The translations under genes were made by a program, and so were the position numbers. A DNA stretch of 64,000 bases, from the NCBI GenBank assembly GCA_023078555.1, contig CM041204.1, forward strand, positions 2,572,430 through 2,636,429. The letters run 5' to 3'. The DNA is from Ulva prolifera (lineage: Eukaryota; Chlorophyta; Ulvophyceae; Ulvales; Ulvaceae). Shown piece after piece: positions 57,191 through 64,000 of the stretch. Each line of letters begins with the position of its first letter. Positions within the stretch are counted from its first letter, which is position 1. Below the pieces are notes generated by a model. That model made no database searches. It was given only the letters and a program-made list of their open reading frames with translations, and had not been told where the DNA came from.

Positions 57191-58401
57191 CCCAGCAGGA
57201 GACGAAGAGGATGGCAGGCGCTACACCAGCCGCTTCTGCTTCGCGGATTGGACTGGATAAGCATCAGATTGTGTAGCCTGCAGGTTGTCATTCAATCCGG
57301 CCAGCTGCGAAGTGACCCTGCAGCGTTGTGGCCCCGGCGTGTGCGTACAAGGAGCCACCTCCAGGACTGCGCTCGGGTTGGCGCTCCGACACTGCGGACC
57401 AATCTGGCTTGGAAACCCGTCATCGGTCTACTGGTAGCTCAGGACGTGTCTGCAGGTGACGCCCGGAACAGTGCAGAGGGCCTGCATGCATGCGCATTTC
57501 TCAGCTCTGTCTTTGACGGACATGCGCTTGTGGCGGACATGACAATTATGGAACAATTATGGGACATTGCATGAGCCGGCAGGAAGCAGAAGTAATAGCG
57601 AAAGCGTATGAGTCAATGGATGCTGGTGCATGTTTGTGTGTGTGCCCAGCTATAGCGCATAGTGTACGAACCCCGCGAATGAAGACGGCGGAGCCAGTTA
57701 CTTTAGACGCAAGTGTGGAGAAAAACAATGTGGTGATGTATCGGCCTACACATGTAATACTCAGTAACAGTGCTAGGTTCTTGTTGCGAAGACAAAGCGG
57801 ATGCATTCATGCATGCATTCGGCGCGGCCGGATCCATGCATCTTGCTGTCTGCGATGTCCACACGGGTTTCAACCGTGCGCGTGAGAAGCAGCAGATCCA
57901 GGTTATTGTTGCCCCACCGAAGCACCGTATGTGGTGCTGCGTTCATCTAGGCGCGTTCCTCGATTGAGTTGCCACGCAATACACCGGTGCCAGCAGCGGT
58001 TCATGACCGGAGCTCAACACATGCAAGAAGCTTCCAGTGACTGCATCCCCTGGCGGTGATCAGGCCCCGCCTCGTCATGGGAGAATTCGTAAGCACAGAG
58101 CATCTGCTTCCACATGCGGCCACTCTCATGACCACCGGTCCTGCGGATGTAATCCACATCTTCGCATTCTGCCCAGCAAATACGCCCGCGCAACAGCTCC
58201 TGCACCTCTGCCACTGCCGCAGCACAGTGTGCTGCACATGCTTTTGATTTTCCCAGCTGCAATGTAGGCAGGCAACATGTGCGACCTGTCTGAATTGGGC
58301 GAGCTCCTTAGAGGCTCAGACACACCCCGGGACGCGACTGTGGCGCCCCATGACTGCGTCGTGGGTGCGCTGAATCGAATCGGTGGTGGTGTTTCTGCAC
58401 T
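57191..58401. other. No supported gene
   Basis: Downstream of Y2; only short frames. Confidence 0.45.
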
Positions 58402-58451
58402 GATTGCTGGTTTTGCGGTGCTGCCCACCTCTCCGCCTTGATCCTTGCAAC
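58402..58451 (+). mobile_element. Diverged LINE-B-like 3' tail
   Basis: GATTGCTGGTTTTGCGGTGC through CTTGATCCTTGCAAC resembles the LINE-B end with several changes. Confidence 0.5.
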
Positions 58452-58688
58452 ACGACGGGATGCCTGCAGGCGCGTACGCATGCGCTGCAGGCAACTCTCA
58501 GACCTCACACCGCAGGTCCCAGAGGCCGAAACGACTGTGCTCTGCGCTCTGGTGCACTTCGCGCATGCATGCACCTCGGTGTTGACCAAACAGGTGGCGC
58601 CACAGTCGCAACCAGCGCACGCAAAAGCTACAGAGCCCCAACAATCGTCCACACACATCCAGACCGCCACACACGCACTGCCCCACAC

Positions 58689-58790
58689 GTGGGTGTTTTG
58701 GTGTGCGCTTCGTGTGGCTTGCTGTGTGGTGTGCGTTTTCCCTGCTTCTTGCTTGCGGTGCTACCTGCCTCGCTTGCTTTGTCCTTGTAA
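58689..58790 (+). mobile_element. LINE-B 3' tail, 102 bp, with 21-bp target duplication
   Basis: Ends CTACCTGCCTCGCTTGC then TTTGTCCTTGTAA. A perfect 21-bp repeat starting CACACACGCACTG flanks it at 58668-58688 and 58791-58811. Confidence 0.93.
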
Positions 58791-59092
58791 CACACACGCA
58801 CTGCCCCACACACACCCGAAACGCACCCCACACCCCGACTCCCGGCCCCCACACACACCCCCGGCCACAAAGCATACGGCCTCCCCAGCCGAGCAGCGTG
58901 GGTCCACAACGCAGCCACGCCTGGGGCAGCACCTCCCGGGACGCACGGCCGTGCCACCTGACCGCCGGGGGCCCCTGCCCAAGCCCGGCGCCCGCCACAG
59001 ACCCACAGAGCACCCAGCCAGCCCGGCGCACCGCCACGGAGCCTGTCCAGTCCGCACTGCATCGCGCCAAAGACAAGGCCGTGCCAATTCAT

Positions 59093-59111
59093 CCCCCCCC
59101 CCCCCCCCCCC
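59093..59111. repeat. Poly(C) tract, 19 nt
   Basis: Run of C followed by A and six more C. Confidence 0.95.
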
Positions 59112-59422
59112 ACCCCCCGCCCGGCAAAGCACCGCCGTTCATCATGCGTGCCAAGCGGAGCCGGGCAGCCAAGAGGCATCGGTAACGGTCAACTGCGCAG
59201 AGCGGGCGGGGATCCGAGGCAGGTTATACTGGATGGCCTGTGAGCGGCGTGAGTTTGTTGCACGGTAGTGTGAGTCCCTCTGAAATTGCCTTGCCCGCGT
59301 GACGTGCCGTCAGTGAAGCATTTGCTGATAGTGTGTGTCCCGCCGCAAATTACTGCTGGTGCCTCACATGTCCTGGGCGGAATCTGTAGTCATCTCATTC
59401 GATGTACAGATATCCCAGGCTT

Positions 59423-59468
59423 GCGACATCGTAGATATCTGCGCAGAGCACGATATCTACGATGTCGC
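59423..59468. repeat. 17-bp inverted repeat with 12-nt loop
   Basis: Perfect arms GCGACATCGTAGATATC and GATATCTACGATGTCGC around TGCGCAGAGCAC. Confidence 0.95.
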
Positions 59469-59777
59469 ATCGCGGCTCGCGCACACAAGGGCGCGGCTGC
59501 AGCCATGTGGCCACGCCGTGCTCACATCAACGAAACTTAAGGACAGGCACAATCATGGCCATGGGTGCACACGATGCCGACAATCACCAGCGGCAGGACC
59601 GAGATGCCAGCCGTAACCCTGTGATCCCCCTGGTTGCGTGCAAGGGCCCCCTGCCGTTGTCAGAATTCTGTTCACATGGCGTTGTGGAGGCTTAAGCTTG
59701 TTTCTGCCTATTCTGCAAGTGCGGCTGCCGGCGCAGATGATGCTGGTGCGATTGGCCGCGGTGCGACAGTGTTTATG

Positions 59778-59837
59778 GCATGTGGGGGGGGGCTACATGC
59801 ATGCTTCTATGATCCAGAGTAGCCCCCCCCCACATGC
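59778..59837. repeat. 19-bp inverted repeat with nine-G/nine-C arms
   Basis: Perfect arms GCATGTGGGGGGGGGCTAC and its complement around a 22-nt loop. Confidence 0.95.
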
Positions 59838-60373
59838 ATGCCTATGCATGCTTCACACTGTTTTGCTCCGTCCATCGAGGCTGTGGTCGAGGCTGTGTTG
59901 AAATCCTCAAGTACAAAGTAAGCTGGCACTAGTGAGGTGGGTGAGCAAGCATCAGTGATCCCATTCAAAACAAGTGTGAGCTGTTTGCTGACACTGCAGA
60001 CCGTCACAAGGTGAAACTCTATGTCACACATCAAATTGATGTAATTGATGTTCAGTAGGATAGAGGATTGATCAACCACTCGACCTCGATGTCACCAGGC
60101 ACGTCAGCAAGGGATAGCTGCCGGTAACTCACGATGCAGTGCGTGTCTAGAGCCATGCCAACCAGGGCCTGCACCGGATTGTCACTTGCACATACACGCA
60201 CATTGTCGCAATTGCGGGTCTCGGATGTGCTGCAGACCAACAGTGTGCCTGCGTCACCGCATTCGAAACACCGGGCTATAGCTGCCGGACATACGGAACA
60301 TGTTGCGGGCCGCGCACATGCGAACCGCGTTCACAACCATAAACAACAATCAATCTTTCAACACGCATAGAGC

Positions 60374-62443
60374 ATGATGAACACCATTTGGGGCTACGCC
60401 GTTTTCCTAGTCGCGCTGACGTGCGCGTTCGGATCCGGTGCCAGTCAGTCTTACAAATGGTTCCGACCACGAGGCTACGACAGTTTACAGCGTCTTCCAT
60501 TCGGTCGAGGCCCAGATCCATTTGATGGCGCGCTACATCTGACGCAGGTGCAAGCAGAGTCGGACTTGTGCGAAGGGCTCAACGACGTCCTCACAGTCAC
60601 GCTGACAGCTCCGATCGTCGGAGACATATCACCAGAGCAGTTTTCTGCGCTTTATTGCTACATCGTGGGTGAAGACCCTTATCGCTGGCCCCCACGTCAC
60701 TGCGAAACCATCGTACCGAAGTGCGCGCACTTGCAGCTCCAAGACTCACCAAACGAGCGCAGGACGCTGCTTCTCTTCGGACAGTTCGTCAAATTTGAAG
60801 GCCATCTAGCTACGCATGCGCTGGTACAAACAGATATGAAGCATGTAACGTTCCTCATCGATGGAAGGCAGCAGGATGTGTACGGTGAGTACGCTGCAGG
60901 TGAAGGTTTCATCAGGTCCGTTTTGTGTGTATGAAATGTGCGACTGATTCTGACTGTTGGCTTTGGGGGATTCCGCAGGCATCACGTAGTGTTGCTGAAA
61001 TAAAACGGGGGCTGCTGACCGTTGCCCGGGGCCATGCATATGGGGACGTCGACTGCTCTGGCAGCACCATTTGCGGCGGATTGCGCGCGTCCCCATGCAC
61101 ATGCACATGCACATGCCGTCACACCTTCCGCCCCCCCCCCCCCCCCCCAATCGGTTTCGCTTTGTCAGCTCCCTCACCCTCGCTCGAGAGCCGCGCAGGA
61201 TGCAAGATCAACCACGATCACCATCGCAGCATAAACATTCTGCCATCTTCTGTAGTGGGTGGATGCAAGATCCAGCAGAGCCAGTCCTAGGCTACGGGCA
61301 AGGCCCCTTCCTGGCTGACATCGCCCTCCTTGACCTCTCGGCGCCCCTCACCATCACACCCGCCGATCCCAACAGCTGCGCGGCCCTCTACCCCTCAGCC
61401 ACATACGCCGTGCGGCTGCTCTTCGCCTCCGCCGTGTACGAGCGCGCCACCGACGGCAACCTTGTGCCGTTCAACACTGACGCTGCGGCCGCCGCCGCGC
61501 TGTTCTCTGTCCGTGACGGAGAATTCGGTGACGAAACTTCGCCGGACGGGGTGGTCGGGGTGGCCGTCACGCCAGGGGGTAGTGTGGTGGACGTCTGCAT
61601 CCAGGCTGCCGGGCGGGAGCCGCAGGTGGAGGCGGTGGCCATCGACTGCACCCCCACAGCCCCCCTCTCCCCGGCTGGATATTCATGCGGCAGCCCCATC
61701 GTGCGCCCCCATAGTCTCATCTCTGTGACCCCGTGCAAGAGTCGTGTTCTGTCAGCAGCGCCACCGGCCCGAGGAGACATATATGCACCTGTATGATTAC
61801 CGTGCGTCTGCACGAATGACTGCAGCATGCCTTGAGCGCATTTCCGGCGAGAAGCTGCATATGTCGTCACAGGCGGCCCACACCCTCTGCCTGGCCTTCC
61901 GAACTGGCCAGTTTGCCATGGTGCTCTTGTTCTCTGTTTTACTGTGTGCAACTTGAAGCTAGGTCACTCTGACAGCCGCTGACAGCCGCTGACAGCCGTT
62001 CACCGTGCTATGCAGTCTGCCAACGCCTTGGTGTCCGGCCATGCCACGGCTGGAGCGCGAGCTCATGCAATGTGGTGGTTGGCGTGCAGATGGCGTTCCT
62101 TCGGTCATGGGCCGACCAGGAGGCGGGCCGCGACCCTGCCACCTTTGCGGCCGGCCACACCATCGAGTTCTGCCTCGCTGACGCTGACGAGTGCCCTGGC
62201 GCTGCCCCTGCTGACTACATACATACATATGAATTCGGTGACGGCCACGACTATGCAACCGGCCGCAGGGATAGCACACGCGCACTGCCAGGAGGCATGA
62301 GTTCACCCAGCTTTGTTGCCGGAGCCGGACTGGCGATGGCTGTCCTGGCGGTGCTGACCAGCTTGGGCGTTGCCGGTTACGTGAAGCTGCTGCTGGAGTC
62401 ACGAGAGCATGCTGGGGCGTATAAGACCGTCACGAAATGCTGA
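60374..62443 (+). CDS. Y3, family Y membrane surface protein, 446 aa
   Basis: Three-exon model: 60374-60915, 61256-61700 and 62090-62443, with phases 2 and 0 closing exactly and a length within 3 aa of Y2. A signal peptide (MMNTIWGYAVFLVALTCAFG) is followed by GRGPDPFDGALHLTQVQAES, DVLTVTLTAPIVGDI, HLQLQDSPNERRTLLLFGQF and VTFLIDGRQQDVYGEYAAG. Exon 2 has LGYGQGPFLADIALLDLSAP, SATYAVRLLFASAVYERATD, GGSVVDVCIQAAGREPQVEA and SPAGYSCGSPI. Exon 3 (MAFLRSWADQEAGRDPATFA, TIEFCLADADECPGA) ends with a true transmembrane span (FVAGAGLAMAVLAVLTSLGV) and a short basic tail, unlike the GPI-like end of Y2. Donor 1 is GTCCG, donor 2 GTGCG. A poly(C) tract lies in intron 1. Likely type I membrane protein. 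Confidence 0.82.
61131..61148. repeat. Poly(C) tract, 18 nt
   Basis: Lies in Y3 intron 1. Confidence 0.95.
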
Positions 62444-62462
62444 GCCGGCTCTGATGCTGCCT

Positions 62463-62494
62463 GCTGTGAATTCGCGGCGCCGCAAATTCACAGC
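62463..62494. repeat. 32-bp near-perfect palindrome after Y3
   Basis: GCTGTGAATT, a GCGGCGCCGC core and AATTCACAGC, with one mismatched pair (C/A). It begins about 20 nt after the Y3 stop codon, so it would form a hairpin in the 3' UTR. Confidence 0.9.
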
Positions 62495-63428
62495 CTGAGC
62501 ATGCAGGCTTGCCATGAACTGCGGATGTCTGGCCTGTACAGTTGGCCTACACATTTGCTGTGCGTTTGAGGCAGGTAGCTGCCAAAGAGCAATGGCCAAG
62601 GCTCACTGCGAGGCTTGTGCATGCAGCTGCTGACCCTTGTGCAGATCCGCACCCTCCAGGCCTAGGGTGCCGAGGCTGATGCCCGTTGTTGAGGTCGGCA
62701 GCCGGGTGCAGCAGGTGCAAATTTGTTGCTGAAGCATATAAAGTTTTTGAATTTTCTAATGTTCATCGGGGCATTGCTCATGGCGCTCTTGAGCGTCCCC
62801 TTCACCATGCATTCATATAGGGGATGCAGTGCCCGTCGTGGTGGTATGGCACCACCAGGACACTCGCGTCGCGACTGATAACCCAGACCCCGCCGATTAA
62901 ACGCAGCGCAGGTGTTACCGCCAGCTACCCCATGCGGTGGTCTGCACGCACATGGAATAGGTATCAATGCTCTTGGTGCGCCTTGATCTCCTGGCTGGCG
63001 CACAACCCGGCCGTGCCGGGCGCATCATCGTCGCTGCCGCTATCATGATGGCGCCGCACTCCGAGTCCTGCCCCAACGCGGGCCGCACAGGCGTCCTGGA
63101 GACGGATCGCTGCAGTGATGCCGTCGCAGAGGTGACACCTGATGGAGTGCAAGGATCTAGTGGTGTGGTAGCCGAATCACTGCCAGTGAATATCCACTGT
63201 GGGGTGAGGCAAGGGGGCAGGGGAGGAGGGGATACTTCAGCTTGGTGTCGCTGTTTGTTGGATGACAGCTGTCATGGATGTCAGCTGTCATGGATGTCAG
63301 CTGCAGCTGTGGGTTTGGATTGCTGTGCCGCATGTTCTTGTGTGATGCACGCGTTATCTGTGGCACCACCTCCCTCTACAAAGTTGACCTTGTAAGTGCC
63401 GTTTCCCGTGGTGCTGCCTGCCTCTCAT
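62495..63428. other. No supported gene
   Basis: Short frames only. A doubled TCATGGATGTCAGCTG lies near 63273-63303. Confidence 0.45.
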
Positions 63429-63700
63429 GTAAAGTAAAGTAAATCTGAATTTACTGAGCCGTATCCTATTGGACATTGACAACTCCGAATTAACGGGACC
63501 ACATATGCCGAAGGGGTAAACCACCTGGAAACCCCCCTCAGACGACCGTACGCAACTCACAGGGCCTCCTCCTGTGCTAAGCGAGGTGGTCACGTACGGC
63601 CGTTTCGATTCCCCAAAGCGCACGCAGAATCGAACCCACGACCTCCTGAAACGGAGGGGGTAGCTTTTAATCCGTCCTCAACCCATTGGACCATGTTGTC
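63429..63700 (-). mobile_element. tRNA-derived SINE, best complete copy, 272 bp
   Basis: On the minus strand the head has an A box TGGTCCAATGG (63693-63683), matching TRGYNNARNNG, and a B box GGTTCGATTC (63636-63627), matching GWTCRANNC, spaced as in a tRNA with a long variable arm. The unique body and the tail CTGAATTTACTGAG-equivalent follow, ending in GTAAA repeats on the plus strand (TTTAC on the element strand). No clean target duplication found. The A and B boxes make it a plausible pol III transcript; the tail suggests LINE-assisted mobility. Confidence 0.9.
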
Positions 63701-63805
63701 CGCGTGTGCTCACTAGAGACAACGCCACCCCCCAGCTCCCAGCCGGGTCGGTCACCTGCCACCACATCCCCAGCCACCCGGCCTCCGTCACTTCCAGTTC
63801 CACCC

Positions 63806-64000
63806 ATGGTACCCACGCTGAAGCTTAAGAAGGACCCTCCAACCCCCCAGCAGCTGCTCCGGCGACAGCCGTGCTGTCGTCATCAGCGACCCCCCCCCCC
63901 CCCCCCCCCCCCGCCCCCACCCTCGAGCCCCCCGCTGCCCCATGGGGCCAAGCCGCAGCCACAGCAACCAGCCCCCTTGCCGACCGGCCCCTCGCGCGCC
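63806..64000 (+). CDS. Partial proline-rich open frame at window end
   Basis: Starts MVPTLKLKKDPPTPQQLL and stays open to the last base through a 23-nt poly(C) tract. The composition resembles the proline-rich middle of LINE-A ORF1, so it may be the start of another LINE, but no motif proves it. Confidence 0.25.
   Translation, partial: MVPTLKLKKDPPTPQQLLRRQPCCRHQRPPPPPPPPPPPSSPPLPHGAKPQPQQPAPLPTGPSRA
63890..63912. repeat. Poly(C) tract, 23 nt
   Basis: Inside the terminal proline-rich frame. Confidence 0.95.

Larger units (their letters stand above)
58812..60373. other. No supported gene; two strong hairpins
   Basis: A C-rich region to about 59200 includes a 19-nt poly(C). Two inverted repeats lie at 59423-59468 and 59778-59837. 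The promoter of Y3 should lie at the right end, but no TATA box stands out. Confidence 0.45.

Overview
This is a window of nuclear DNA from a microbial eukaryote, most likely a unicellular alga. The evidence is spliceosomal introns, non-LTR retrotransposons with target-site duplications, a tRNA-derived SINE, a CACTA-type DNA transposon, a neurobeachin-type BEACH gene, alanine- and GC-rich exons in poorer intergenic DNA, and long poly(C) tracts. Introns in three unrelated genes begin with GTGCG, which recalls haptophytes or other GC-rich algae, but I cannot fix the phylum from sequence alone.

The host content is dominated by three small multigene families, each with intact and decayed copies. 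(1) LRR family, minus strand: LRR-3 (relic, 1.3-2.9 kb), LRR-2 (damaged, 25.3-28.0 kb), LRR-1 (intact two-exon model of 777 aa, 30.1-32.6 kb). (2) Family X, plus strand: N-terminal membrane anchor, basic coiled region, a conserved helical domain and a low-complexity tail. Copies are X-A (relic split by a LINE, 6.6-12.2 kb), X-B (intact, 455 aa, 19.9-22.4 kb) and X-C (intact, 440 aa, 38.5-41.1 kb). (3) Family Y, plus strand: secreted or surface proteins of three exons. Copies are Y1 and Y1b (relics, 33.3-37.3 kb), Y2 (449 aa, 54.2-57.2 kb) and Y3 (446 aa, 60.4-62.4 kb). For X-B, X-C, Y2, Y3 and LRR-1 the splice phases inferred from paralog comparison close without leftover bases, which is good internal support. 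Between X-C and Y2 lies a BEACH-WD40 gene relic (42.4-49.7 kb).

The mobile content is rich and can be read at insertion-site resolution. A full-length LINE (LINE-A, 3.83 kb, restriction-like endonuclease type) sits in X-A with a 15-bp duplication. More than a dozen short 3' tails of LINE-A and of related LINE-B/C families are scattered about, many with 12-21 bp duplications and some nested. A tRNA-derived SINE has intact A and B boxes and a GTAAA-repeat tail. A 2.85-kb CACTA element has a 3-bp duplication. A 748-bp miniature LTR element with identical 278-bp ends lies inside a BEACH coding exon, and a solo end of the same family lies 5.6 kb downstream.

The overall picture is a birth-and-death cluster of membrane, secreted and LRR proteins, possibly cell-surface or recognition functions (inference), being reshaped by active retrotransposition. 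Long stretches between these features hold no gene I can support.
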